Source of the DNA: Lewinella sp050633125
GTDB taxonomy: Bacteria > Bacteroidota > Bacteroidia > Chitinophagales > Saprospiraceae
Direction of reading: 5' to 3'
DNA length: 64,000 bases
NCBI RefSeq assembly: GCF_050633125.1
Contig: NZ_JBOEFX010000018.1
Location: forward strand, 124,001 to 188,000
Part shown: positions 33,476-41,591 of the stretch, one piece after another
Layout of the letters: every line of letters starts with the position of its first letter
How positions within the stretch are numbered: position 1 is the first letter of the stretch
Position numbers and translations under genes: made by a program
Notes under the pieces: model-generated
The model's database searches: none
What the model saw: only the letters and a program-made list of their open reading frames with translations
What the model was told of the DNA's origin: nothing

Positions 33476-33611
33476 GGTGCTAGATGAAATCGTTTGGGCT
33501 TGAATGCTTAAGACGTGGCTTGGACTTCAGTCCGAGCGGGAAGATATTGCGATTGTGGCCGGACTGAAGTCCAGCCTACGTTTTTCCAACCAAACGATTT
33601 CATCTAGCTCC
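33476..33611. mobile_element. MITE-like element, 136 bp, with about 22-bp terminal inverted repeats
   Basis: The 19-mer GCTAGATGAAATCGTTTGG (33479-33497) is repeated exactly in inverse at 33590-33608; one mismatch further out extends the arms to 33476 and 33611. Inside, GGACTTCAGTCC (33522-33533) and GGACTGAAGTCC (33561-33572) form a second inverted pair. TCTTGAT lies at 33468-33474 and again at 33612-33618, a possible target duplication offset by one base. No coding sequence. It lies in the gap between divergent genes. Confidence 0.65.
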
Positions 33612-33652
33612 TCTTGATTATCCATCTCCATCAAATTTAAGATAGAAAAACT

Positions 33653-34699
33653 GTGGAAAAATACTGGGATTTATTCATTCAGGGCTACACCGGTTACGGC
33701 AATTACCTTTGGCACGAAATAACGCACCCCGATTGGGACAACTACTTTTATTGGTTGATCGCCGTTTCTGTCTTCTTTTTACTGCTGGAAGTGGCCATTC
33801 CCTGGCGAAAAAAACAGGCTACCCTGCGCAAAGATTTTTGGTTGGATGCTTTTTATATGTTTTTCAATTTTTTTCTGTTTTCACTGATTATTTACAGTGC
33901 GGCGTCCAATGTTGTGGTGAATCTCTTCAACGATGGTATCAAAGGCATTACGGGTGGATTCGATCTTCAGGCACAAAATCCGCTCAATGATTTTCCGCTA
34001 TGGGCCATTCTATTGATAGGTTTTGTCGTTCGTGATTTTATCCAGTGGTGGATTCATCGCTTGCTGCACCGCTCTGATCGTTTGTGGGAGTTTCATAAAG
34101 TACACCATTCGGTAGAGGAGATGGGCTTTGCGGCACATTTGCGTTACCACTGGATGGAAAACATTGTTTACCGTACGCTGGAATATATTCCGCTGGCTTT
34201 GCTCGGTATTGGGCTTTACGATTTCTTCATCATCCATATCTTTACTTTGGCTTGGGGGCATTACAATCATTCCAACATCAGCGTGAGTGGTTACCTTACG
34301 GGAGGCATATTAGGTGCTCTGTTGGGGATTATTGTTTCACAAGGCCTGTTAGATGTGAGTCTCGTTCAAGATCCGACCTTAATTACACGCTTGGGAATTG
34401 TACTGGGTTCAGCTGTAGCTGGAAGCCTGTTGTTAGGGAAACTAATGAAATACTTGTTCAATAGCCCGGAGATGCACATCTGGCACCATGCTTATGAGTT
34501 ACCCAAAGAGCGCCACTTCGGTGTCAACTTTGGGATTACTTTAGCGATTTGGGATTATATTTTTAAAACGGCTTATATTCCACACACTGGACAGGATATT
34601 AGATTAGGTTTTCCGGGCATAGAATCTTTTCCTGACGATTTTGCTACCCAATCGATCTATGGCTTTAGCAAGACGGAACAGGAACCGCCCAATAATTAA
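33653..34699 (+). CDS. Sterol desaturase/fatty-acid hydroxylase-family membrane protein
   Basis: 348 residues starting from GTG. Membrane segments flank the di-iron histidine clusters: HRLLH (about 140), HKVHHS (about 152), HYNHSN (about 202) and HIWHHAYELPKERHFGVNFG (about 276-295). This eight-His pattern is that of the fatty-acid hydroxylase superfamily, which hydroxylates or desaturates lipids using O2. Substrate (fatty acid, carotenoid, sterol-like lipid) cannot be assigned. It precedes the molybdoenzyme gene by about 56 bp that contain a partial TGCGCAATA repeat. Confidence 0.85.
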   Translation: MEKYWDLFIQGYTGYGNYLWHEITHPDWDNYFYWLIAVSVFFLLLEVAIPWRKKQATLRKDFWLDAFYMFFNFFLFSLIIYSAASNVVVNLFNDGIKGITGGFDLQAQNPLNDFPLWAILLIGFVVRDFIQWWIHRLLHRSDRLWEFHKVHHSVEEMGFAAHLRYHWMENIVYRTLEYIPLALLGIGLYDFFIIHIFTLAWGHYNHSNISVSGYLTGGILGALLGIIVSQGLLDVSLVQDPTLITRLGIVLGSAVAGSLLLGKLMKYLFNSPEMHIWHHAYELPKERHFGVNFGITLAIWDYIFKTAYIPHTGQDIRLGFPGIESFPDDFATQSIYGFSKTEQEPPNN

Positions 34700-34704
34700 T
34701 AAAA

Positions 34705-34752
34705 AGACAGCACAGAAACGAATGATAAATTCATTTTTTGCGCAATACAAAG
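34705..34752. repeat. TGCGCAATA-family element, partial copy
   Basis: GACAGCACAGAAACGAATGA followed by TTTTTTGCGCAATACAAAGG, the right end of the family, ending 4 bp before the ATG of the molybdoenzyme gene. The central palindrome is missing. Confidence 0.5.
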
Positions 34753-34755
34753 GTC

Positions 34756-36081
34756 ATGTCAGCTAAAGATCACCTCCGAAAAGGTTTACACGAATGGTAT
34801 GACGAAGACCCCACCGAGGCAGAGCACCAACTGTGGGGTAGGGAAGGAGTAGCAAATTCTCGTCGTGGGTTTCTGCAAAAGAGCGCACTGACGGCGATGA
34901 CCTTGGCCTTGGGAGGTAAGATGGTCTTTGCTAAACACTTTCCAATGGGCATGATACCGGCTGGCCTGGCCCACTCCAACGAACCTTTTCAACTACCCGG
35001 CAAGCATCCAGGATTAGTGGTTTTGAACGATAAACCCATCAATGCGGAAACGCCCCCGCATTTGTTGGATGATAAGGTGACGCCCAATGAGCTTTTCTTT
35101 GTTAGAAACAACGGCATTCCCCCTACGGATATCAATCTGGAAAACTGGACATTAACCATTGAAGGAGAATCGGCCAACCAGAAGAAAACATACACGTTGG
35201 CAGAATTGAAAAGCAAATTCCAGCACTACACCTACCAGCTTACGCTGGAATGTGGTGGTAATGGCCGCAAAGAATTCAATCCTCCTGCCAAAGGCAACCA
35301 GTGGTCGACTGGCGCAGTAGGTTGTGCCAACTGGACGGGCATCCGCCTTAAAGACGTTTTGCAAGACGTGGGCATTGGCAACGATGCTGTTTACATTGGT
35401 TATTACGGCGAAGACACCCACCTGTCTGGCGACCCCAACAAGGTGGTGATTTCCCGTGGGGTCCCTATTACGAAAGCTTTAGAAGACGAAAGCCTGATCG
35501 CCTGGGCCATGAACGGCAAGGATATTCCGCGCTTGAATGGCTACCCGCTGCGGCTGGTATTTGGTGGCTATCCGGCATCCTGTTCTGGGAAATGGCTATC
35601 TAAGATCGTCATCCGTAACCAAGTGCATGATGGCCCGAAAATGACGGGGCAATCTTACCGGGTACCCTGTAAACCTGTGGCCCCAGGCAGTAAGGTCGAA
35701 GACGAAGACATGTGCATCATAGAGCAGATGCCCGTCAAGTCGTTGCTGACTTTCCCGAAAACGGGAGCTACCATCCGTTTGGGGCAGCAGCTACCCATTC
35801 GCGGCCACGCGTGGACGGCGGAGACACATATCGCACGGGTAGACTTTTCCATTAATTTTGGTGCCAATTGGCAAGCGTGCGTCATAGAACCAGCGGCCAA
35901 TCGTTATGCGTGGCAGCATTTCAATGCTAAAATCAGTTTCCCCGAAGAGGGCTACTACGAGGTGTGGGTTCGCGCCACTGACAATACGGGCACTACTCAG
36001 CCCATGCTGCTACCCGGCTGGAATCCGCGCGGCTATTTGAATAATGCTTGCCATCGGATTGCGATTAAAGTAGTGAGCTGA
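34756..36081 (+). CDS. Sulfite-oxidase-family molybdoenzyme, Tat-exported
   Basis: 441 residues from the ATG at 34756 (an upstream TTG at 34738 lies in repeat sequence). A twin-arginine signal NSRRGFLQKSALTAMTLALG (about 33-52) predicts folded export. The molybdopterin domain contains YQLTLECGGNGRKEF, with Cys as probable Mo ligand, and GAVGCANWTGIRLKDVL; the C-terminal dimerisation domain spans about 330-440. The family oxidises sulfite or related substrates and passes electrons to a cytochrome c. The cytochrome gene overlaps the stop codon (TGATG), supporting a SorAB-like sulfite dehydrogenase. Another small oxo-acid substrate remains possible. Confidence 0.85.
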   Translation: MSAKDHLRKGLHEWYDEDPTEAEHQLWGREGVANSRRGFLQKSALTAMTLALGGKMVFAKHFPMGMIPAGLAHSNEPFQLPGKHPGLVVLNDKPINAETPPHLLDDKVTPNELFFVRNNGIPPTDINLENWTLTIEGESANQKKTYTLAELKSKFQHYTYQLTLECGGNGRKEFNPPAKGNQWSTGAVGCANWTGIRLKDVLQDVGIGNDAVYIGYYGEDTHLSGDPNKVVISRGVPITKALEDESLIAWAMNGKDIPRLNGYPLRLVFGGYPASCSGKWLSKIVIRNQVHDGPKMTGQSYRVPCKPVAPGSKVEDEDMCIIEQMPVKSLLTFPKTGATIRLGQQLPIRGHAWTAETHIARVDFSINFGANWQACVIEPAANRYAWQHFNAKISFPEEGYYEVWVRATDNTGTTQPMLLPGWNPRGYLNNACHRIAIKVVS

Positions 36082-36566
36082 TGAAAAATACGCCAGTAGA
36101 TTTTCGGCCATTGCTATTGATGCTTAATCTCGCTTTAGCAGCTTGTATTGTTTGCTTCATCTACTTGCTTGCAGGAGATCAAATTTCATCTATGTTTGCT
36201 CCGGCGCCTCCAATTATTGAAAGGCAAGCTACTGCCCGGGCAAGTACGTTGCTTTCGCCGGAAGACGAGATCGTCAATGGCATCCACGTACCCACGGGCT
36301 TGATCTATGATGAAGGGTTTGAATTGGTTAGAGCAACATGTACTGCTTGTCATTCGGCCAAGCTGGTTACCCAAAACAAAGCTACCAAAGAAGGCTGGAC
36401 ACAGATGATCCGATGGATGCAGGAAACCCAAGGACTCTGGGATTTAGGTGCCAATGAAACGCCAATTATCAGTTATCTGGCCAGAAATTATGCACCAGAA
36501 GAAATTGGCCGTCGCGCTAATCTGGAAGTAGCAGCGATAGAATGGTATATTTTGGAATTGGACTAA
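36081..36566 (+). CDS. Monohaem cytochrome c, membrane-anchored, partner of the molybdoenzyme
   Basis: 161 residues. One hydrophobic anchor (about 10-31, LLLMLNLALAACIVCFIYLL) precedes a periplasmic domain with the haem site CTACH (87-91). Two Met residues in WTQMIRWMQ could be the sixth ligand. Its ATG overlaps the molybdoenzyme stop by one base, so translational coupling is expected. It probably accepts electrons from the sulfite-oxidase-like enzyme and delivers them to the terminal oxidase chain. Confidence 0.85.
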   Translation: MKNTPVDFRPLLLMLNLALAACIVCFIYLLAGDQISSMFAPAPPIIERQATARASTLLSPEDEIVNGIHVPTGLIYDEGFELVRATCTACHSAKLVTQNKATKEGWTQMIRWMQETQGLWDLGANETPIISYLARNYAPEEIGRRANLEVAAIEWYILELD

Positions 36567-36584
36567 GAAGAAAACCAGAAACAG

Positions 36585-36879
36585 CGCAAAAAAAAATCGC
36601 GTTTTATTTTCTGCGCAATACAAGGGAACAGCACGAAAATAAAAACCGATTTTGTTTTTCACAATAGTTGAATAAACGCTTCATTTTAAGTGTTTTAACT
36701 ATTTGAAAAACTCAAAAAAAAATCGCGTTTTATTTTCTGCGCAATACAAGGGAACAGCACGAAAATAAAAACCGATTTTGTTTTTCACAATAGTTGAGTA
36801 AACGCTTCATTTTAAGTGTTTTAACTATTTGAAAAACTCAAAAAAAATCGCGTTTTATTTTCTGCGCAATAAAAGGACT
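36585..36879 (+). repeat. TGCGCAATA-family element in tandem (2.3 copies)
   Basis: Period 125-126 bp: CTGCGCAATA at 36611, 36737 and 36862. Each unit reads GGAACAGCACGAAAATAAAAA, GATTTTGTTTTTCACAATAG, TTGAATAAACGCTTC, ATTTTAAGTG, TTTTAACTATTTGAAAAACT and AAAAAATCGCG. Copies one and two differ at very few positions (for instance GAATAAAC versus GAGTAAAC), so the duplication is recent. It separates the cytochrome c gene from the DUF3365 gene and ends at the latter's start codon. Confidence 0.85.
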
Positions 36880-37479
36880 ATGAAAAATCTATTTTACTTT
36901 CTCAGCATCGCCGTAATAATCGGTGTACTCGCAACCTGTACCAACCAATCAGCTTCCCAACAGGAGGAAGAGCAGGCGGTAAATTCCGATGAATATTACC
37001 TGGAACAAGGGGGCGAAATTGCGGCAGCATCTTTCAAGGCATTATCCGGGCGCTTGATGGCAGCAATGAAAAAGGGCGGTGTCCCGGAAGCAGTACAATA
37101 TTGTAACATTGCCGGACTACCTTTGATTGACAGCCTATCTGAAGCACATCAGGTAAACATTAGACGGACATCGTTGAAAATTCGTCAACCCCAAGATGCA
37201 CCTATGCCAGCAGAAAAAAAGGCCTTGGATCAATACCACGCTAAATTTGCTGCCGGAGAAGTCTTAAAACCTTTAGTGGAGACCAACAGTGCAGGAGACG
37301 TAGCTTTTTACGCACCTATCCTCCTGAGCGAAGCTTGCTTGAAATGCCACGGTAAACTGGGAGAAACCCTAAAGGAAGAAGATTACGATTTGATCAAAGG
37401 ACTTTACCCCAAAGACGAGGCCATAGGCTATGCACCAGGAGATCTGCGCGGGATTTGGAGTATCACTTTTGCGAAATAA
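36880..37479 (+). CDS. DUF3365 (Tll0287-like) haem lipoprotein
   Basis: 199 residues from the ATG at 36880; the reading from 36829 translates repeat DNA (KNSKKIAFYFLRNK) and is rejected. A lipoprotein signal ends LATC (C20). The DUF3365 domain (about 40-199) shows VQYCNIAGLPLID and a C-terminal haem-binding CLKCH (153-157). Members are thought to be periplasmic redox or sensor haem proteins. Location after the molybdoenzyme and its cytochrome suggests it belongs to the same electron chain, though the tandem repeat may uncouple transcription. Confidence 0.82.
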   Translation: MKNLFYFLSIAVIIGVLATCTNQSASQQEEEQAVNSDEYYLEQGGEIAAASFKALSGRLMAAMKKGGVPEAVQYCNIAGLPLIDSLSEAHQVNIRRTSLKIRQPQDAPMPAEKKALDQYHAKFAAGEVLKPLVETNSAGDVAFYAPILLSEACLKCHGKLGETLKEEDYDLIKGLYPKDEAIGYAPGDLRGIWSITFAK

Positions 37480-37518
37480 ACGCAAGCCAGAAATAAAGGA
37501 AGGGGAATAATATATTTT

Positions 37519-37590
37519 GAACCATATAAGAGATTATAAGGTCATTTAAGTGTTTTAAAAGAGAAGTTCTTATAATCCCTTATATGGTTT
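37519..37590 (+). terminator. Long inverted repeat AACCATATAAG / CTTATATGGTT, terminator-like
   Basis: Arms 37520-37540 and 37569-37589 match at 20 of 21 positions, followed by ATTTTTTTG. This suits an intrinsic terminator after the DUF3365 gene, but the arm sequence also belongs to a dispersed repeat (21181-21211, 50957-50991). Confidence 0.55.
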
Positions 37591-37651
37591 ATTTTTTTGT
37601 AGAAAATGCGTTGGCATTAAACAATTTTACCTCACATCATCTTATTAAGGC

Positions 37652-38422
37652 ATGAGGATTTTCTTACTAATAATGCTGATTAATTCCTGCCTGATCATGA
37701 GCAATGCCCAATCTGATACGCCTTTCTTTTGTGATCCGGAAACGGGCCTCTGTATCATTCCCGAAGTGGAAAGTGATAAGGTTGCTGTAGAGCAAAAAGA
37801 TGGCGTAGAAATTATTTATGTAGGCGACCCAATGTGTTCCTGGTGTTGGGGCATCTCTCCTGCATTGCATAAACTAGAGCAACGTGCCGCGCAAGAGGGC
37901 ATCCCTTTTCGTATTGTAGTAGGTGGTTTGCGGCCCGGTGGTGGAGACCCTTGGAATGAGCAGTTTCAAAATTTTCTCAAGCATCACTGGGAGGAAGTGA
38001 ACGAGCGCAGCGGCCAGCCCTTTGGCTATTCCCTTTTCGAGCGCGAATCGTTCAACTATGACACCGAGCCCAGCTGCCGGGCAGTAGTAGCAGCCCGCAC
38101 AATGGACCCCACTTTGGAGCATCGTTTTTTTGAATTGGTGCAGCATCACTTTTATGTGCAAAATCAAGACCCTGCGACCGACACTTTTTATGCCCCCATT
38201 TGTAAAAGCCTTGGATTGGACTACGAAGCCTTTTTGAAGCTGTTTCACAGTGAAGAAATCATAGCCGCCACAAAGGCCGAATTTCAACTGAACCGCCAGT
38301 GGGGTGTTCGGGGTTATCCTACCGTTTTGTTGCGCAAAGACCAGCAACTTTTCCTTCTTGCCAATGGCTACGCGGAATTTGAACAACTCTGGGGAGGTGT
38401 TGAGGCGCAAGTTTTGCGATAG
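37652..38422 (+). CDS. DsbA/FrnE-family thioredoxin-fold protein, exported
   Basis: 256 residues with a signal peptide (IFLLIMLINSCLIMSNAQ). The thioredoxin CxxC is CSWC (62-65) in GDPMCSWCWGISPALHKLE, the DPMCSWC.G form characteristic of DsbA-like proteins related to FrnE and 2-hydroxychromene-2-carboxylate isomerase. The cis-Pro loop is in GVRGYPTVLL. FrnE-like proteins work in thiol oxidation and stress tolerance; most are cytoplasmic, while this one is exported, fitting a role in disulfide handling in the periplasm. Single gene. Confidence 0.8.
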   Translation: MRIFLLIMLINSCLIMSNAQSDTPFFCDPETGLCIIPEVESDKVAVEQKDGVEIIYVGDPMCSWCWGISPALHKLEQRAAQEGIPFRIVVGGLRPGGGDPWNEQFQNFLKHHWEEVNERSGQPFGYSLFERESFNYDTEPSCRAVVAARTMDPTLEHRFFELVQHHFYVQNQDPATDTFYAPICKSLGLDYEAFLKLFHSEEIIAATKAEFQLNRQWGVRGYPTVLLRKDQQLFLLANGYAEFEQLWGGVEAQVLR

Positions 38423-38752
38423 CTGAGGAAACTAATGGTGACTGCTAGTCGAAAGAGCAACTTTTACAAAAAAAACTGTGTTAAATCCGTCAGATCCGTT
38501 AAATCTGTGTTCTATTCCGCTCATTTGAGGCATCTGACCCTGTCAAGAAGTCGACGGTGTTCTTTTTGCTGGTTTATTTGTTTGATTATCAGTTTGTTAT
38601 GTGGTTTTTTGTGAGCAGTCTTCGCAAAAAGTCTACCCTTGCTGTTTTGTATAAGTAGCTGTTTTTCAACGACAAAGAGACTGGTGGTTTGGGTTTGGAA
38701 TAATATTTTGCAATCGTGATTTGTGCGAAAAATAATTCCTTAACCAAATTAA
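38423..38752. other. Intergenic region, 330 bp, no gene
   Basis: Contains GTTAAATCCGTCAGATCCGTTAAATCTGTG (38480-38509), a low-complexity direct repeat of a kind often dispersed in such genomes, and AT-rich sequence before the lipase-like gene. No RNA structure or convincing promoter match was recognised. Confidence 0.4.
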
Positions 38753-39832
38753 TTGCCGATGTTTTATTCCAATAGTCTACAGCTTGGTTTAGTTTTTATG
38801 CTGTTTTTTCTATTCTCTTGTGAGAAGCCAGAGGAAACAAATGAGCGAACAGGCCCTGATTTAAGCACAGAACAAGATTACTGGGAAGAAACCAGCCTTT
38901 CGACTTACGATACCAGGGCTTTGTCTACTCCCTCAGAAGGCAGGTCTGTGCCAACAGGTGCTACGCTTACCTCTCATTTTCAAAGCTGGCTATCGGCCAA
39001 TGGTTATGGCAGTTACAATTTTTCACGTACCGATATTGTGGGAGATAGCTATGGTGGTAAAACGAATAACAATACGCCTGTAACGAAGCAACCCGTAATT
39101 TTCATTCACGGCAATTCTGATAAAGCCGTGGGCACCCAATTCGGGCAAAGCGGTTGGACAGAGTCACTAAATTACTTCCTAGGCCAGGGCTATACTGAAG
39201 CCGAACTGTATGCGATTACATGGGGTGATGCGGATGCATCCAGTGCTGCAAATAATTACCACTCCAAAGAAAATGTGATGCGCATCCGCAAGTTTGTGGA
39301 AGCCGTTTTGGCATATACCGGCGCGAGCAAAGTGGATATCATTGGCCACTCCATGGGCGTAACTTTAGGCCGTAAGGCAGTAAAAGGCGGTGCTGGTTAC
39401 GATCCCAACGATGGTGGTTCCTATTCTGTGGGTAGTTCTCTGACGAGTAGTGTAGATGCCTTCGTAGGTATAGCCGGAGCCAACCAGGGCCTGGTGAGTT
39501 GCTATTACGCCAGCGGTGTACCTACTTGTGATGATGTCAATGGATTTTACCCAGGTTACATGTGGGGTTGGTATGGCCCTTATGGCGTTTCCGATTATTT
39601 GGTCGACCTCAACAGCTCTTCCGCTTACGAGGGGGCTTACCGCTACAGCATTTGGTCATCCGCAGATCAAATTGTAGGCTACGGGTGTATCGTCTACGGC
39701 AAAAATACCTGTAAACTGCCAGGACAAACAGGGCAGAAATCTTACGGGTCTGCGCCCTATGGGCATTTCAATTTAAAGGACCTGACAGAAGCGGTACAGT
39801 ACAATATGGTGGTTAATCATATAGTGATTTGA
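38753..39832 (+). CDS. Lipase-like alpha/beta-hydrolase lipoprotein
   Basis: 359 residues. The signal LGLVFMLFFLFSC gives a lipid-anchor Cys at 23. The hydrolase core has the oxyanion strand PVIFIHGNSD (about 114-123) and the nucleophile elbow GHSMG with S200; the probable catalytic His is in SAPYGHFNLKDL near the C-terminus. The overall plan resembles class 2 lipases/PHA-depolymerase-like lipases. An Asp/Glu third residue cannot be fixed by eye. Likely displayed on the cell surface or outer-membrane inner leaflet. ATG at 38759 is an equally good start. Confidence 0.78.
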   Translation: MPMFYSNSLQLGLVFMLFFLFSCEKPEETNERTGPDLSTEQDYWEETSLSTYDTRALSTPSEGRSVPTGATLTSHFQSWLSANGYGSYNFSRTDIVGDSYGGKTNNNTPVTKQPVIFIHGNSDKAVGTQFGQSGWTESLNYFLGQGYTEAELYAITWGDADASSAANNYHSKENVMRIRKFVEAVLAYTGASKVDIIGHSMGVTLGRKAVKGGAGYDPNDGGSYSVGSSLTSSVDAFVGIAGANQGLVSCYYASGVPTCDDVNGFYPGYMWGWYGPYGVSDYLVDLNSSSAYEGAYRYSIWSSADQIVGYGCIVYGKNTCKLPGQTGQKSYGSAPYGHFNLKDLTEAVQYNMVVNHIVI

Positions 39833-39844
39833 TTAGAATTAGGA

Positions 39845-39879
39845 CAGCACTCCATCACCTTCAATGGTTTGGAGTGCTG
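39845..39879 (+). terminator. Terminator after the lipase-like gene
   Basis: CAGCACTCCA pairs with TGGAGTGCTG around 15 nt and is followed by GTCTTTTG. It starts 13 bp after the stop codon. Confidence 0.6.
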
Positions 39880-39895
39880 GTCTTTTGATAATCCG

Positions 39896-39926
39896 TTTGA
39901 AAAAGCGAGTTTTAATTTTAATTTTG
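39896..39926 (+). promoter_or_regulatory. Consensus promoter TTTG, 19 nt, TAATTTTG
   Basis: Both elements fit the Bacteroidota consensus exactly with ideal spacing; the start site would be near 39930, giving a leader of about 35 nt for the gene at 39965. Confidence 0.6.
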
Positions 39927-39964
39927 CCATTATTTAAAAGCTAAAACCTTAAAACGCTCTCTCA

Positions 39965-40552
39965 ATGGTAAATCGAAATGAATTGCTGGCCAATCTACAA
40001 GGCCAAGCAAAAGAACGCTTTCTCGCACTCCAATCGGTCGAAGAAATCAAGACTTTTTTAAAAAACAATGGCGCCTATCAAAGGGATGTTGACCGTATTT
40101 ATCGTGAGGTAAAAAGGGACGTCCGTAAAGAATTTACCGAGCAAGTAGAATCGTGGGTAAATGAAGGGCAATCAGATGAAGAGATTCGGCAACAATTAAC
40201 GGGTAAACTGGAAGAAAGTCTCAGGGAGCAAGTTATTGTTGGAGGTCGGCAATCAGCAGTCAATACCTTGCAAAGAGAAGTCTACCGAATGATGGACACT
40301 GGCGTACCACTGAAAAACATTGTGACTGAATGCGCTGGCCCACTTGCTGATCAACAAACCATTGCTGTTTGGATCAAAAAGAAAATTGCCCAAAAAGAAG
40401 AAATGGCTGCCGAGGAAGGCGGAAGTAATACCGGCCGTGCAATTGGTGCTGCTATATTTGCTGTCGGTCTTCTACTTACGGTTGGTTCAGGTGGTAATAC
40501 CGTTTTTTATGGAGCTATTTTGTATGGCTTATTCAAAATGATTAAAGGCTAA
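39965..40552 (+). CDS. Hypothetical protein, helical with one C-terminal hairpin membrane segment
   Basis: 195 residues, not recognised. The first 150 residues are highly charged and helical (IYREVKRDVRKEFTEQVESW; LTGKLEESLREQV). There are three sections with a similar 'helix-turn' spacing, including the repeated theme WVNEGQSDEEIRQQL versus MMDTGVPLKNIVTE, which may be tandem small helical hairpins. The end is GRAIGAAIFAVGLLLTVGSG and TVFYGAILYGLFKMIKG: two short hydrophobic stretches, a probable membrane hairpin. It is therefore anchored with the charged part in the cytoplasm. Preceded by a consensus promoter. Confidence 0.6.
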   Translation: MVNRNELLANLQGQAKERFLALQSVEEIKTFLKNNGAYQRDVDRIYREVKRDVRKEFTEQVESWVNEGQSDEEIRQQLTGKLEESLREQVIVGGRQSAVNTLQREVYRMMDTGVPLKNIVTECAGPLADQQTIAVWIKKKIAQKEEMAAEEGGSNTGRAIGAAIFAVGLLLTVGSGGNTVFYGAILYGLFKMIKG

Positions 40553-40554
40553 AG

Positions 40555-41445
40555 TCAAGCTAAGACATGCCTGCCCAGAAAGGCCAGGATATGTTCGACA
40601 ATCTCTTCGCCGGCATCTTCCTGAAGGAAGTGGCCGGCGTTTTTAATTCTTTTCTCAGGCAGACCTTCCGCCGTAGGGACAAGGTCTGCAAAAAAGCCAC
40701 GCGCACCACCAATAATGGGGTCCTTGTCGGAAAATGCCACCAAACAAGGCTTTTGCCACCCCCCCAACACCTCTCTGGCTTTTTTCATGTAAGGTACCGC
40801 CGGATCGCCAGGTGTCATTGGCACCAATGCAGGGAAAGCTCTGGCTCCTGCCTTGTATTTCGCATTGGGGAAAGGTGCATCATAGGCTTTGCGTACCGCA
40901 CGATCTAGCGGGCGATGTGTCCCTTGCGAAATGATTCTACCAATGGGAAGAACAGGTGATTTCAGGGCAAAAGTCCTCCAAATATTGAAGGCTTTACTAC
41001 CAGGTTCTGTTCCGTCGGGAATAAAGGTATTCATGATGACCAGCCGCTTGAATAACTCAGGTCGTTGGCCCACCATTGGTAAACCCAGTAAGCCTCCCCA
41101 GTCTTGGACAACCAAGGTAATATCCTTGAGCTGCAGCTGGTCTAGCAAGTGATGAAAGCTTTGGAAATGGAAATCAAAAGTATAATCACTAATCTGCGTG
41201 GGCTTGTCAGATCGGCCAAAGCCCAACCAATCAAAAGCAATTACCCGGTGGTTTTTCGCTAAACCGGGGATCATCTTGCGGTACAAGTACGACCAGCTGG
41301 GTTCACCGTGAAGGAGTAAAATGGTTTCCCCTTCGCCCTCGTCTACATAATGCATACGCATCCCGTTCCATTCAATATAGTTAGGTTGAAAAGGCCAGTC
41401 AGGTAAGTGCTGAAAGTGTTCGTCAGGGGTACGCAGAAAATCCAT
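40555..41445 (-). CDS. Haloalkane dehalogenase (HLD-I type)
   Basis: 296 residues from the ATG at 41445; a reading from 41505 adds 20 residues across a TACCTTCA promoter-like box. The alpha/beta-hydrolase core shows the oxyanion segment HGEPSWSYLYRK (46-57), the nucleophile D115 in VVQDWGGLLG (its neighbour W116 is the halide-binding Trp) and the catalytic His in NAGHFLQEDAGEEI. HGEPSWSYLYR and the QDWGG elbow characterise subfamily I (DhlA-like) rather than epoxide hydrolases. The enzyme converts haloalkanes to alcohols plus halide; natural substrate unknown. Confidence 0.85.
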   Translation of the reverse strand: MDFLRTPDEHFQHLPDWPFQPNYIEWNGMRMHYVDEGEGETILLLHGEPSWSYLYRKMIPGLAKNHRVIAFDWLGFGRSDKPTQISDYTFDFHFQSFHHLLDQLQLKDITLVVQDWGGLLGLPMVGQRPELFKRLVIMNTFIPDGTEPGSKAFNIWRTFALKSPVLPIGRIISQGTHRPLDRAVRKAYDAPFPNAKYKAGARAFPALVPMTPGDPAVPYMKKAREVLGGWQKPCLVAFSDKDPIIGGARGFFADLVPTAEGLPEKRIKNAGHFLQEDAGEEIVEHILAFLGRHVLA

Positions 41446-41474
41446 ACGGAGATAATTTGGGCGATTCTTGATTG

Positions 41475-41482
41475 TGAAGGTA
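41475..41482 (-). promoter_or_regulatory. -7-like box TACCTTCA for the dehalogenase gene
   Basis: One mismatch to TAnnTTTG, 29 nt before the ATG at 41445. Confidence 0.35.
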
Positions 41483-41525
41483 CGGAATAAAAATTCCGAG
41501 AGCATAAAGGTTTCTGATTCGCAAG

Positions 41526-41591
41526 GATATCATGTATACCCGGCACTTAGTAACGGGTATAGCTATGTGATCTTACGAAATTCATGATATC
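41526..41591. repeat. Nested palindrome GATATCATG ... CATGATATC with TATACCCG/CGGGTATA inside
   Basis: Outer arms 41526-41534 and 41583-41591, inner perfect arms 41535-41542 and 41554-41561. The inner hairpin (loop GCACTTAGTAA) is also at 31916-31942 and half of it at 7858-7873. The rest of 41592-41807 shows no gene; GTCTCTGCGCGAGAC after the N run is another small palindrome. Confidence 0.55.
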
